Positions 1-8,197 are shown, counted from the stretch's first letter. The stretch is DNA of 38,626 bases from an uncultured Collinsella sp. (GCA_900546085.1 URBS01000005.1:1-38626), one strand, 5' to 3'. Numbers and translations are program-made. The notes: generated by a model from the letters alone, not told the origin.

Positions 1-370
1 CGGACAAGGCGCCACACTGGTCTGCGGAGTGTTCTGAAAACTAAGCCCGGCCCCCGCCTGCGGTGACGCTGTTGCGAGCGGCCTGCGATGGGGCCGTTGT
101 TGGTTGGGGCCGCTGGGCTGATGTGGGGGCGCGTGGCTGTTGCGGGCCCTGGTCCCGGCGGCGGCCTCGGCGCTTTGCGCCTGCCGCCTTGGGGGACTTT
201 GGGGCGCGGCCGGCAGCTGCGGCGCGTTGCGCCTGCTGCCTGCGGGGACTTTGGGGTCGTGCGGCAGCTGTGGCGCTGTCGCGCCTGCTGCCTTGGGTGA
301 CTTTGGGGTCGATTGGGGTTGTCTGCACAATTCGCGGTATTATGTTGCGGAGTTTTGAAAGGAGCCGCCG
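1..370. other. Upstream non-coding region of ogt
   Basis: No convincing gene lies here. Open frames exist in several phases only because the sequence is very G-rich, and they do not resemble a protein. The stretch holds the 52-bp tandem repeat listed separately. Just before ogt it becomes less G-rich, with a TATTAT at 338-343 that could be a -10 box but has no well-spaced -35. The contig starts here, so an upstream gene may be missing. Confidence 0.5.
177..313. repeat. 52-bp imperfect tandem repeat, about 2.6 copies
   Basis: Units start at 177, 229 and 281, each opening with GCGCCTGC(C/T)GCCT and followed by a GGGGACTTTGGGG-like core and a GGCAGCTG core. The third unit is truncated near 313. 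The 52-bp period is not a multiple of three, so an encoded peptide repeat is unlikely. It lies just upstream of the ogt promoter region. Confidence 0.7.
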
Positions 371-949
371 GTGGTCACGACGACATTTGCTTCGCCTTTG
401 GGCGAAATCTTGCTTGCCGCTGATGGCCGCGGTTTGACGGGGCTTTGGTTTGAGGGGCAGGAGCACTTTGGCTCTACGCTGCTCGAAGAAGATGCGGAGC
501 ACGTTGAAGGCGCCGATGCGGTTTCCGGTACCGGTGGGATGTCTTCGGTGAGTCCGGCAAATGGCGCGGCTTCTTCGGTGCTTGAGCGTTCTTGGGCTTG
601 GCTGAATGCTTATTTTGCAGGGCAGGAACCTCGGTTTACGCCGCCGTTGCATATGATTGGCACGGCGTTTCAGCGTGAGGTTTGGTTTGAGCTGCTTTCT
701 ATCCCGCGTGGCGATGTCGCTACGTATGGCGAAATCGCCCAGCGTGTTGCGGCTCGACATCGTGTGCCGGGAAATGAGGCTCCCGTTGTGTCCCCGCGTG
801 CCGTGGGGGCTGCGGTTGCGCGTAATCCCATTTCGATTATCGTGCCGTGCCATCGCGTGGTTGCCGCTGACGGGTCGCTCAACGGATATGCCGGTGGCCT
901 CGACCGCAAGGAGTGGCTGCTTCGGCTTGAGGGTGCGTACGAGGAATAG
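371..949 (+). CDS. ogt: Methylated-DNA--protein-cysteine methyltransferase
   Basis: This suicide repair protein moves the alkyl group from O6-alkylguanine (and O4-alkylthymine) in DNA onto its own cysteine. The C-terminal half has the family signature: a FQREVWFELLSIPRG-type helix, TYGEIA, AVG.A...NP and the active-site PCHRVV with the acceptor cysteine, followed by NGYAGGLDRKEWLL. At 192 residues it is slightly longer than most Ogt proteins because of a low-complexity Gly/Ser/Ala insert near residues 50-72. The start is GTG at 371, preceded by a GAAAGGAG ribosome site. It converges on the CLC gene with a hairpin between them. I see no sign of an Ada-type regulatory domain. Confidence 0.93.
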   Translation: MVTTTFASPLGEILLAADGRGLTGLWFEGQEHFGSTLLEEDAEHVEGADAVSGTGGMSSVSPANGAASSVLERSWAWLNAYFAGQEPRFTPPLHMIGTAFQREVWFELLSIPRGDVATYGEIAQRVAARHRVPGNEAPVVSPRAVGAAVARNPISIIVPCHRVVAADGSLNGYAGGLDRKEWLLRLEGAYEE

Positions 950-989
950 CGCTCGAACGCTTTGCATAACTAGGACGCCGCAATAGAAC

Positions 990-1033
990 GGGACACGCTT
1001 TCCGAATGGCGTCCCAAGCGGAAAGCGCATCCC
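990..1033. terminator. Bidirectional hairpin between ogt and the CLC gene
   Basis: CGCTTTCCG (996-1004) pairs perfectly with CGGAAAGCG (1019-1027), and an outer GGGA/TCCC extends the stem. It sits between two convergent genes, the usual place for a shared terminator. No strong T-run follows on either strand. Confidence 0.5.
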
Positions 1034-1093
1034 GGAATACAGCCTCAGAGTGGCATGCCGTTTCCGGTTGAGACCACCTGCTTGGACATCTTT

Positions 1094-2329
1094 CTACGCG
1101 CGCTCTTGTAGAGCGTAGATCGACTTATCCATGTTGAACAGGTAGGCCACGACGCAGACGATGAAGAACGCCGGCAGATTACCGAAACCGAAGACCTCGC
1201 AGCCAATGAGGATCGGCGCGAGTAGCGTGTTGGTGGCGCTGCCAAAGACGGCTGCGTAGCCCAGCGCGGCGCAGAGCTCAACGGGCATGCCGAGAATTCC
1301 AGCGAGCGCGACACCCAGGCTGGCCCCGATGGAGAACAGCGGCGTGACCTCGCCACCTTGATAACCCGCGGCAAGCGTGGCGATGGTGAGTGTGAATTTG
1401 AGCGCCCAGTCCCAAGGTATGATGGCGAGCTTGCCGTCACCGTCGAGCGCCGCCGATATCAGGTTTGTTCCAAGGCCGCAGTATCGCCCCTGCCACAGCA
1501 CGAACAGAATCGCTGACAGTGCAAGGCCCATAACGGCAACGCGTGTGTAAGGGCTGGGGAGCAGCCGCGCTGCAAGGGTCTTAGCATGGGCAAGGCACCA
1601 GGCAAAGGCGCCACCTACCATGCCAAACGCGATACCCAACAGCGCCAGCCGCCCAAGACCGGGGAGGTCGAGCGCATACGAGGCGGTAACGGCGACCTCG
1701 AACTTCTCGAGCCCCAGGGCGCCCGAGGTCATGCTTGCGGCAAGTGAAGCCGTAAGCGCGGGAAACAGCGCGCGGTATTCCATGCGTCCGGCGACCAGCA
1801 CCTCGATCGCAAAGACCGTAGCAGCGAGCGGCGTTCGAAAGAGTCCGGCAAAGCCAGCGGCCATGCCGATAAGCAAAAACGTGTTGCCGGGGTCTCGGAA
1901 AGGTAGACGTCGGCCGATCCAATACGAGACGGTGGCGCCGATCTGCACCGCTACGCCCTCGCGTCCCGCACTACCGCCAAAGAGATGCGTCCCCCACGTG
2001 CTCAGCATAATGAGCGGCACGAGACGCGGGGAGATGGCGTCTTCACGCCCGTGGCCTACGTCAAATACTAAGCTCATGCCCCGATCGGTGCCTTTGCCCC
2101 AGGTGCGGTAGGCAAATACGATGGCCAGACCCGCGAGGGCGAGAAAGGGAAGGAGCAGTGCGACGTGCGCGTCCCGGAAGGCGCCGATTGCCAGGAGCAC
2201 ACGACCAAAAAGGGCACAGATGGCGCCAACGATGATGCCAATAGGGATTCCGACAGCGCCCATGAGCACGAGACCGCTATAGGTGTTGACCAGGAGTTTA
2301 ACCCTGCTCGATGCGCTGCTTTCCGACAC
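1094..2329 (-). CDS. CLC-family antiporter, probable CLC-F fluoride/proton exporter
   Basis: This is a 411-residue polytopic membrane protein of the CLC superfamily. The gating glutamate motif GREGV is at residues 122-126. The helix-N motif, GxFxP in chloride CLCs, is replaced here by GGEVTPLF at 325-332. From what I know of the family, that glutamate-valine-threonine variant marks the CLC-F clade, which exports fluoride in exchange for protons. The gene sits behind a leader with the core of a fluoride riboswitch, which independently supports the assignment. Its role would be to keep cytoplasmic fluoride below inhibitory levels. There are no CBS domains, as is normal for short bacterial CLCs. 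A chloride/proton exchanger of the SycA-like type is the alternative. Confidence 0.88.
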   Translation of the reverse strand: MSESSASSRVKLLVNTYSGLVLMGAVGIPIGIIVGAICALFGRVLLAIGAFRDAHVALLLPFLALAGLAIVFAYRTWGKGTDRGMSLVFDVGHGREDAISPRLVPLIMLSTWGTHLFGGSAGREGVAVQIGATVSYWIGRRLPFRDPGNTFLLIGMAAGFAGLFRTPLAATVFAIEVLVAGRMEYRALFPALTASLAASMTSGALGLEKFEVAVTASYALDLPGLGRLALLGIAFGMVGGAFAWCLAHAKTLAARLLPSPYTRVAVMGLALSAILFVLWQGRYCGLGTNLISAALDGDGKLAIIPWDWALKFTLTIATLAAGYQGGEVTPLFSIGASLGVALAGILGMPVELCAALGYAAVFGSATNTLLAPILIGCEVFGFGNLPAFFIVCVVAYLFNMDKSIYALQERA

Positions 2330-2342
2330 TTCTCCTCCAAAA

Positions 2343-2475
2343 CAAAAAAGACTCCTGCTGTTACGTGATACCCAAGGGGCATCACGTAACAGCAGGAGTC
2401 ATCAGCAACAAGGCGGTTTAGGGCGACGCGACAGCTTGGCTAGCGCACCCAGCGGAGACATTCATTCCGCAGCGG
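2343..2475 (-). promoter_or_regulatory. Fluoride (crcB) riboswitch with intrinsic terminator
   Basis: Read on the minus strand, the leader of the CLC gene contains AAACCGCC, a short spacer and GCTGATGACTCCTGC (2391-2421), the conserved 3' core of crcB RNAs. The GACTCCTGCT of that core is also the first strand of a perfect 20-bp hairpin (2350-2369 with 2381-2400) followed by six U residues. That is the known ON-switch layout: fluoride binding would hold this strand in the aptamer and prevent termination. The 5' half is less clear. A GGAATGAATGTCTCC segment near 2453-2468 loosely resembles the conserved GG.GAUGG.GUUC.CC, but about 34 nt separate it from the AAACCGCC core. A TATGAT box (2477-2482, minus strand) would start transcription just ahead of it. 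Confidence 0.82.
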
Positions 2476-2516
2476 CATCATAATGCCTCGCCTACACCCG
2501 CCATTCCCCCATATAA

Positions 2517-2551
2517 AACCTGCCAAAATAAACCTGTCCCTTTTTGGTCGG
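2517..2551 (-). repeat. AACCTGCC palindromic element, copy 1
   Basis: This is a reverse-oriented copy of the element seen at 6073, 12171 and 14550. The intact arm AACCTGCCAAAA lies at 2517-2528 on the plus strand. The other arm is degenerate (TTTTTGGTCGG), and the middle retains the GGGACAGGTTTA spacer when read on the minus strand. It lies between the riboswitch promoter and the divergent ABC gene. Confidence 0.75.
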
Positions 2552-2601
2552 TGCGAAATGGGTAATACTAAAGAGTTATCCGACCAGATGGGAACCGATC
2601 G

Positions 2602-3303
2602 ATGGCCTATATCGAATTCAAAGACGTCATCAAAGCATACGGCGAGGGCGATGCCCGCATTCATGCGCTCGACGGCGCGAGCTTTACCGTTGAGCGCGGC
2701 GAGCTCGCCATCATTTTGGGTGCTTCGGGTGCCGGCAAGACCACGGCGCTCAACATCTTGGGCGGCATGGACACGGCGACTTCTGGCACCGTGACGGTGG
2801 ACGGGCGTGACGTGAGCGCTGCCAACGAGGCACAGCTTGTGGAATACCGCCGCGCCGACGTGGGCTTTGTCTTTCAGTTCTACAATCTGGTTCCCAACCT
2901 GACGGCCCTCGAAAACGTTGAGCTCGCAGCTCAGATCTGCCCCGATTCGCTCGATGCCGAGCAAACGCTTCGTCAAGTTGGCCTGGGCGACCGCCTCGCT
3001 AACTTTCCGGCGCAGCTTTCGGGCGGCGAGCAGCAGCGTGTGTCCATCGCCCGCGCGCTGGCCAAGAACCCCAAGCTGCTTTTGTGCGACGAGCCCACGG
3101 GTGCACTCGACTACAAAACCGGCAAGCAGATCTTGCAGCTGCTACAGGACACTTGCCGCAAGCAAGGCATTACGGTCATTATCATCACCCACAACTCCGC
3201 GCTCGCGCCCATGGCCGATCGCCTGATCCGCTTTAAGAGCGGCCGCGTGGAGAGCGAGACGGTCCAGCAAAATCCCGTGCCTATCGAGACGATCGAGTGG
3301 TAG
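2602..3303 (+). CDS. ABC transporter ATP-binding protein (MacB/LolD type)
   Basis: This is a 233-residue ATPase with Walker A GASGAGKTT (about residues 41-49), signature LSGGEQQRVSIARAL and Walker B LLLCDEPTGALD, in the order and spacing of the MacB/LolD/FtsE family. That family powers FtsX-type permeases rather than classical importers. The stop codon overlaps the start of the following permease gene, so the two are translationally coupled and surely form one transporter. A TAATAC box at 2563-2568 may be its -10 element. The substrate cannot be read from sequence; relatives act in peptide antibiotic resistance or in moving envelope lipids or peptides. Confidence 0.93.
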   Translation: MAYIEFKDVIKAYGEGDARIHALDGASFTVERGELAIILGASGAGKTTALNILGGMDTATSGTVTVDGRDVSAANEAQLVEYRRADVGFVFQFYNLVPNLTALENVELAAQICPDSLDAEQTLRQVGLGDRLANFPAQLSGGEQQRVSIARALAKNPKLLLCDEPTGALDYKTGKQILQLLQDTCRKQGITVIIITHNSALAPMADRLIRFKSGRVESETVQQNPVPIETIEW

Positions 3304-6074
3304 CGCCCATGGACCAGGACCGCCAAAACAGCCAGCGCCGCGACGCGCAGAACACGGAGCGCGAGCAGGATTTTACGACCTACCGCACCGCTCAAAGCTC
3401 AAACGATATGGTGCCGACGGTGTTTCGCCGTGGAATCTACCGCACGATTCGCGGCAGCCTCAAACGCTTCTTGTCTATCGTCGTGATCACCGCGCTCGGC
3501 GTGAGCGTGATGTGCGGCCTCAAGGCGGGCTGCGAGGACCTGTGCGATTCGGTTGACGCTTACTTTGACCAGCAGAATGTTTATGACATCAACGTGCAGT
3601 CGACCTATGGTCTGACCGATGACGATCTTGCTGCGATCCAAGAGGTCGATGGCGTCGAGACGGCCGAGGGCATCTATACCGAGACCGCCTATACCGCCGT
3701 GGGTACGACGCGCGAGCGTGTCGTCGTACAGAGCCTCTCCAAAGAGAATATTGACCAACCGGTGCTAGTACACGGCGAGCTGCCCGAGACTTCGGGCGAA
3801 GTGGCAGTGACCTCACGTTTTTTGAAGGCTTCGGGCAAGAAAATCGGCGATACGGTGAGCTTTGCCGCCAACGATGCGAGCTCGTCGAACCAAAGCGCCA
3901 AGGACCAGTTTGCCGATGGGGACTACACCATCACGGCAGAGGTTCTCGATCCCACCGACGTGAGCTCCGACTCGACGGTCAACGCCTTCCGTGCCGCCTC
4001 GGCCGCGGACTACAAGTTCTATGTGAGCGAGGATGCTGCGACATCTTCTTCCTACTCCGCGGTCCACGTGGTCGTCGAGGGAGCCAAGAGCCTCAACTCC
4101 TATTCGGATGCCTACACGACAAAGATCAACGAGGTCAAAGGCAATATCGAGAAGATCCGCGAGGAGCGTGAGAAGGTGCGCGTCCAGGAGTTGACGGTTG
4201 ACACGCCGACAAGCTTGGATACGGCCGAGCGTCAGGCCGCCATGCTCTTTGGGATCGAGCAGGACAACATCAATCGCATGGCCGAGGGCAGCGACGAGCG
4301 TGCGCAGGCGCAAGCCGACCTGGACCAGCGCCGCGCCGCCGCCGACCAGCAGTTTGCCGATGCCCGCGCCGAGCTCTCTGACCTAGGCGAATGCACCTGG
4401 TACATCCAGGACCGCGGCAATATCGCAAGCTACTCGAGCGTCGAGAGCGATAGTTCTTCGATCGAGGCCATCGCCACGGTGTTCCCGTTCATCTTCTTTA
4501 TCGTCGCCGTGCTTATCAGCCTCACCACCGCCACCCGCATGGTCGAGGAGGAGCGCACACTAATTGGCCTGTACAAGGCGCTCGGCTATTCACGCGGGCG
4601 TATCCTGTCCAAATATGTGGACTACTCGCTGTGGGCGTGTCTGATCGGTGGCGTGCTCGGCAATATCATCGGATTTGTGGGTCTGCCGCTGTTCTTGTTT
4701 ACGGTGTTCGACGACATGTACTCGCTGCCCCAGATGCTACTTTCGTACGACATCGTGTCCTCGATCGTTTCGGTGGCGCTGTTTGCCGTGGGCGTGGTGG
4801 GAGCCACGATTATCGCCTGCCGCCACGAGATGGCCGAGACCCCTGCCTCGCTCATGCGCCCCAAGGCTCCGCGCGCCGGTTCGCGCATTCTGCTCGAGCG
4901 CATCGGCTTTATCTGGCACCGCATGGGCTTTTTGAACAAGGTCGCTGCACGCAACCTGTTCCGCTACAAAAAGCGCGCCTTTATGACCATCTTTGGCATT
5001 GCGGGATGCACGGCGCTCGTGATCTGCGGTATGGGTATCCGCGATACGTCGGTCGCGCTGTCGCCCAAGCAGTACGGGCACATCACGCGCTACGACTTGC
5101 TGGCGGTCGCCAACCCCGACGATTTTTCGCAGACGTGCGCAGCACTGGATGAACGCAGTGCAGCCAAGGATTCCAACGTGACCGTGACTTCGACGCTGCC
5201 AATTATGACAGACAACGTCACCTTTACATTTGGCGGTAAGAGCGAGACCGTGCAGCTCATCGTGATTCCCGACGACCGCACGGGTGACTTGGGCGATTAC
5301 GTGCGCCTGGAGGATGAGTCCAAAGAACCGCTCGCCCTGCGTGACGGGGATGTGTATTTGAGCAAGAGCTCTCAGCTGGTGCTGGGGATCAAGCCGGGTG
5401 ACACGGCTCACGTCCAGGATTCGTCGCTCAATGTTGCCAAGGTCAAAGTCAGCGACATCTCGCTCAACTATCTGGGCAATACGCTTTACATGACGCAGGG
5501 CACCTATGAGCGCGCGTTCGGTCGAAGCGCGCGCCTTAACGGCATCCTTGCGCTGCTTAAGGGTTCGTCGGCCGATCAGATTGCGTTTACCGACCGTCTT
5601 AAGAGCGATGGTTGGATTACGCTGTCGAGTACCGCCGAGCATTGGGAAAACTATGAGGCAAACTTTACGATTATCAATTCGGTCGTGGTGCTTGTGACCT
5701 TTATGGCGGCGTGCCTGTCGTTTGTGGTGGTATTTACGTTGTCTAACACCAACATCTCGGAGCGCGAGCGCGAGCTGGCGACTATCAAGGTGCTGGGCTT
5801 CCGTCGCGGCGAGGTGCACCACTACGTCAACAAGGAGACGTTAATCCTCACGGCGATTGGCGCCGCGTTGGGCGTGCCGCTGGGTAGCCTGCTGGCCGAG
5901 AGCTTTACGTACATTCTGCAGATGCCGTCGCTCTACTTTGACGTTGAGGTCGAGCCGCTGAGTTATGTGCTCGCCGTAGTGCTTTCCTTTGCCTTTACGT
6001 TTATCGTCAACCTCGCTACCAATCGCACCCTCAATAAGATCGACATGGTCGGCGCCCTCAAGAGTGCCGAGTAA
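3297..6074 (+). CDS. FtsX-family ABC transporter permease
   Basis: This large permease is the partner of the preceding ATPase. It has one membrane segment near residues 48-70, then a long extracytoplasmic region (about 70-390) with two charged, helical, coiled-coil-like stretches near 277-301 and 335-362. Next come three membrane segments (about 394-415, 443-470, 487-510) with the FtsX motif EERTLIGLYKALGYSRG. A second half follows with one segment near 560-582, another soluble domain, and three C-terminal segments with the matching ERELATIKVLGFRRG. The eight segments in a 1+3+1+3 pattern fit a duplicated FtsX architecture. The start may be GTG 3297, overlapping the ATPase gene by 7 nt, or ATG 3309. 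Confidence 0.92.
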   Translation: MVAPMDQDRQNSQRRDAQNTEREQDFTTYRTAQSSNDMVPTVFRRGIYRTIRGSLKRFLSIVVITALGVSVMCGLKAGCEDLCDSVDAYFDQQNVYDINVQSTYGLTDDDLAAIQEVDGVETAEGIYTETAYTAVGTTRERVVVQSLSKENIDQPVLVHGELPETSGEVAVTSRFLKASGKKIGDTVSFAANDASSSNQSAKDQFADGDYTITAEVLDPTDVSSDSTVNAFRAASAADYKFYVSEDAATSSSYSAVHVVVEGAKSLNSYSDAYTTKINEVKGNIEKIREEREKVRVQELTVDTPTSLDTAERQAAMLFGIEQDNINRMAEGSDERAQAQADLDQRRAAADQQFADARAELSDLGECTWYIQDRGNIASYSSVESDSSSIEAIATVFPFIFFIVAVLISLTTATRMVEEERTLIGLYKALGYSRGRILSKYVDYSLWACLIGGVLGNIIGFVGLPLFLFTVFDDMYSLPQMLLSYDIVSSIVSVALFAVGVVGATIIACRHEMAETPASLMRPKAPRAGSRILLERIGFIWHRMGFLNKVAARNLFRYKKRAFMTIFGIAGCTALVICGMGIRDTSVALSPKQYGHITRYDLLAVANPDDFSQTCAALDERSAAKDSNVTVTSTLPIMTDNVTFTFGGKSETVQLIVIPDDRTGDLGDYVRLEDESKEPLALRDGDVYLSKSSQLVLGIKPGDTAHVQDSSLNVAKVKVSDISLNYLGNTLYMTQGTYERAFGRSARLNGILALLKGSSADQIAFTDRLKSDGWITLSSTAEHWENYEANFTIINSVVVLVTFMAACLSFVVVFTLSNTNISERERELATIKVLGFRRGEVHHYVNKETLILTAIGAALGVPLGSLLAESFTYILQMPSLYFDVEVEPLSYVLAVVLSFAFTFIVNLATNRTLNKIDMVGALKSAE

Positions 6075-6114
6075 CCTGCCAAAAAGGGACAAGTTTATTT
6101 TGGCAGGTTTTATC
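6073..6114. repeat. AACCTGCC palindromic element, copy 2
   Basis: Perfect 12-bp arms AACCTGCCAAAA (6073-6084) and TTTTGGCAGGTT (6098-6109) flank a 13-nt spacer, AGGGACAAGTTTA. TTTAT follows. The element overlaps the stop codon of the permease gene and would form a terminator-like hairpin on the plus strand. Confidence 0.85.
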
Positions 6115-6119
6115 TGGGC

Positions 6120-6153
6120 AAACGCCGGACAACCATTAGGTGGCCCGGCGTTT
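6120..6153 (+). terminator. Hairpin downstream of the FtsX permease
   Basis: AAACGCCGG (6120-6128) pairs with CCGGCGTTT (6145-6153) around a 16-nt loop. It follows the palindromic element and lies between the convergent permease gene and the small minus-strand gene. Confidence 0.55.
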
Positions 6154-6190
6154 GCCCCGTTTTGCCGGGGATGTCTGTCGTTCAGTGCTC

Positions 6191-6511
6191 TTACTGGCCA
6201 ATCCAGTGTTGCGCATAGCTCTTAATGTCCTCGGTAAAACCGTCAAGGTCGTCAAGGGTGATCACGCTGTCGATAAGCAAATTGGCTATCTCGCGGTGCA
6301 TTGTGCTGCGGCGAATGTCGTTTGCAATTACGCCTGAGGACAGCTTGTCTCTATTGAGGTGCTCTTCTAGTGCCCAAAATCTACTGGACGCTTCACTGTC
6401 GCCGTTCAGTATCTCAACATACTGGCCGATGAGCTTTTCCATATAACGTTCTTGCCATTGAGGAAGCATTTTCTTAAACAGCTTCCAGTCGCTTTCGGCT
6501 ACGTCGCGCAT
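6191..6511 (-). CDS. Conserved small cytoplasmic protein of unknown function
   Basis: This is a 106-residue protein, charged and mostly helical by composition, with no signal peptide or membrane segment. It begins MRDVAESDWKLFKKMLPQWQERYM and ends with the phrase VITLDDLDGFTEDI. I recognise this pattern from small proteins widespread in gut Firmicutes and Actinobacteria, often mislabelled as multidrug transporter, but no function is established. The ATG at 6511 is preceded by an AGCGGAGGA-type ribosome site. It stands alone, convergent with the permease gene. Confidence 0.75.
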   Translation of the reverse strand: MRDVAESDWKLFKKMLPQWQERYMEKLIGQYVEILNGDSEASSRFWALEEHLNRDKLSSGVIANDIRRSTMHREIANLLIDSVITLDDLDGFTEDIKSYAQHWIGQ

Positions 6512-6640
6512 ATGTCCTCCGCTCGTTAAACGGGCTTTTCCATTTGCCTTTCATTCTATTTGGTTTTCGCTCACAGGCGTGGATGAGAGGCTCTCTTTAG
6601 CCTTCGAGATTGAGCTTGAATGGGTCGTATGTCATAAAAT

Positions 6641-6774
6641 GGGCCTATCTATTACGTTTGCTACCACACCCTCGACCATGACAAAGATTATAAAACCGCA
6701 GGTAGAGGGCTTGCCAATTATCGGAAAAGGCGGGTATGGTCGGCCCTCTCGAGTTAAACGTAGTAAATGGGCCC
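6641..6774. repeat. Large imperfect palindrome
   Basis: The outer arms are 6642-6659 (GGCCTATCTATTACGTTT) and 6756-6773, matching at 15 of 18 positions. Two of the three differences are G-U pairs on the plus strand. An inner pair AGAGGGC/GCCCTCT is nested within. It could be a degenerate mobile-element remnant or a structured RNA. Confidence 0.45.
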
Positions 6775-6836
6775 TTTTCTTGGTGTGCGGTCAGTTCAAT
6801 GCTAATCTCCGTGCCGGAACTGACCCAGTTGTTTGT

Positions 6837-6905
6837 AAGTTGCGGTGATATAGGGACTGTTTGGCGCTTTGGAGCCTCAAAACAGTCCCTATATCACCGC
6901 AACTT
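6837..6905. repeat. AGTTGCGGTG palindrome, copy 1
   Basis: Two perfect 26-bp arms (6837-6862 and 6880-6905) flank a 17-nt spacer. The outer portion, AAGTTGCGGTGATATAG, is shared with the copy at 15600. The inner part of the arm (GGACTGTTT) differs from that copy yet still pairs perfectly with its own partner. No T-run follows, so this is not an ordinary terminator. Confidence 0.9.
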
Positions 6906-6954
6906 GAAAGGGGCGGGCGGTGTCGGATGAGTGGCGCTGGCTGGTTGGGGCGGT

Positions 6955-7884
6955 TTAGGCCTGCTTGCGGCACTTCCATTGTTTGCGACACCAGCGCATG
7001 AGCGCCTTTACGATGGGAGTCGTGATGAGGATGATCCATGCGGGATGGGGCTGTCCCAAACAGAGCCACATGTAGAGGAACCAAGCGATGGCGGCTGCCG
7101 GGTAGATGACCTCGATCAGCTTAGACAGGTGGCGTCGATCGATGAAGTCACCAATCGCGTAGTAGACGGGAACCAAAAAGACGAGGAAGAGCCCCATGCC
7201 CCATGTGCCGTAGACAATGCCAAGCACCAGATAGGCAAGAGCGACAAGTGCGGGGAAGGGGAATTTGTTCCATGCACGTCCGACCTTGGTGTGGAAATGC
7301 CTACCATGATGGTCGAGCTTGTCGTGTGCTTCCTTCCAGCTGGAAAACGTCTCGCCATCGATGGTGACGGTGCCGTTGTCATTGGTACGCACGCTATGTC
7401 CATCGTCCTCAAGCGTATCGATATGCACGCCGCCCGGCCCCACATGCACCTCTTCGCCCTTGCGCTCGTTGGTCACATGGATGCCGCTCCAGCCAACATG
7501 GACTTCCTCGCCTTTATTGGGATCAATGACGTGGATACCGCGCGCGAGGGAAATATCGACAAGTGGTTTGTCGCCGCAATCGGCGTGCTCGGCAGAATCC
7601 TCAGCCTCATCTGAAGCTTTGGTGCCGGCGTTGCTGTCCTGTGCCTCATCATCAGCCTGTGAGTCATCAGCGCTAGCCACCGCCACCCCATACAGCAGCT
7701 CATCCAGCGACACGCCATACAGCGAGGCGAGCGCAATAAGGTTATCGGTATCGGGTGAGGACTCGCTGCGCTCCCATTTACTAACAGCCTGGCGGCTTAC
7801 GCCCAGCTGGGCAGCAAGCGCCTCCTGAGAAAGCCCGGCAGCTTTACGGCGATCGACGAGGCGCTGTGCCATCGCAAGATCCAT
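6955..7884 (-). CDS. XRE-family regulator with C-terminal membrane segments
   Basis: The N-terminal 60 residues form a Cro/C1 helix-turn-helix (LSQEALAAQLGVSRQAVSKWERSE). A polar acidic linker follows, then a region with a short repeat of KGEEVHVGWSGIHV type seen about three times, and then a domain with WKEAHDKL. Three hydrophobic segments end the protein and should anchor it in the membrane. I chose ATG 7884 (309 residues) because AAGGAA precedes it and it begins at the HTH; an upstream in-frame start at 7956 would add 24 atypical residues. Such fusions usually sense a membrane or envelope state. Two ACCGGTAGC boxes upstream may be its own operators. Target genes are unknown. Confidence 0.85.
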   Translation of the reverse strand: MDLAMAQRLVDRRKAAGLSQEALAAQLGVSRQAVSKWERSESSPDTDNLIALASLYGVSLDELLYGVAVASADDSQADDEAQDSNAGTKASDEAEDSAEHADCGDKPLVDISLARGIHVIDPNKGEEVHVGWSGIHVTNERKGEEVHVGPGGVHIDTLEDDGHSVRTNDNGTVTIDGETFSSWKEAHDKLDHHGRHFHTKVGRAWNKFPFPALVALAYLVLGIVYGTWGMGLFLVFLVPVYYAIGDFIDRRHLSKLIEVIYPAAAIAWFLYMWLCLGQPHPAWIILITTPIVKALMRWCRKQWKCRKQA

Positions 7885-7938
7885 GGTGGTTCCTTTCGTT
7901 TGATGGTCGAATCGAATGAGCCGAGTATGCCGAGAACA

Positions 7939-8000
7939 ACCGGTAGCGACCACCATTTCTAGTTAGAATCTGCTCCGACCCTACCGCAACTACCGGTAGC
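7939..8000. promoter_or_regulatory. Pair of ACCGGTAGC boxes, possible XRE operators
   Basis: ACCGGTAGC occurs at 7939-7947 and 7992-8000. The second is part of the palindrome CTACCGGTAG. The boxes are 53 bp apart, close to five helical turns, and lie 55 and 108 nt upstream of the XRE regulator start. Autoregulation is an inference. Confidence 0.35.
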
Positions 8001-8069
8001 AACCCCTAACGACCAGCCATTTTAGGACAAATGTCAGTGCAAGTAGCAGCCAAGAGTCCCCACTCAGTA

Positions 8070-8136
8070 AGTTGCGGTGGAATAGTTTCTAGATTCAGCC
8101 ATTTGCGGGCTAAGCGGGAACTATTTCACCGCAACT
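8070..8136. repeat. AGTTGCGGTG palindrome, copy 2
   Basis: The arms 8070-8089 and 8117-8136 match at 18 of 20 positions. Both differences are G-U pairs when the plus strand is read as RNA, and C-A mismatches on the minus strand. The 27-nt spacer has its own small AGCC/GGCT dyad. Confidence 0.85.
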
Positions 8137-8197
8137 CAATTCCGGCCCAGGCACCCGCAGCAAGAAGACGAATAGCCCCGGCGAGTATGTAAACGCA

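Larger units (their letters stand above)
6512..6954. other. Intergenic region with nested palindromes
   Basis: No gene is supported; the plus-strand open frame at 6579-6848 looks like nothing known and is crossed by inverted repeats. The first part is AT-rich compared with its neighbours. It contains an imperfect palindrome (6641-6774), a 9-bp perfect hairpin GGTCAGTTC/GAACTGACC (6789-6797 with 6817-6825) and the large perfect palindrome at 6837-6905. Confidence 0.6.

Noticed and set aside
41..1030. 329-codon minus-strand open frame over the ogt region
   Set aside because: Its product is Arg/Pro-rich and of shadow type. The plus strand encodes an unmistakable Ogt with PCHRVV.
6579..6848. Plus-strand open frame of 89 codons
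   Set aside because: It has no recognisable motif, no good ribosome site and crosses two inverted repeats.
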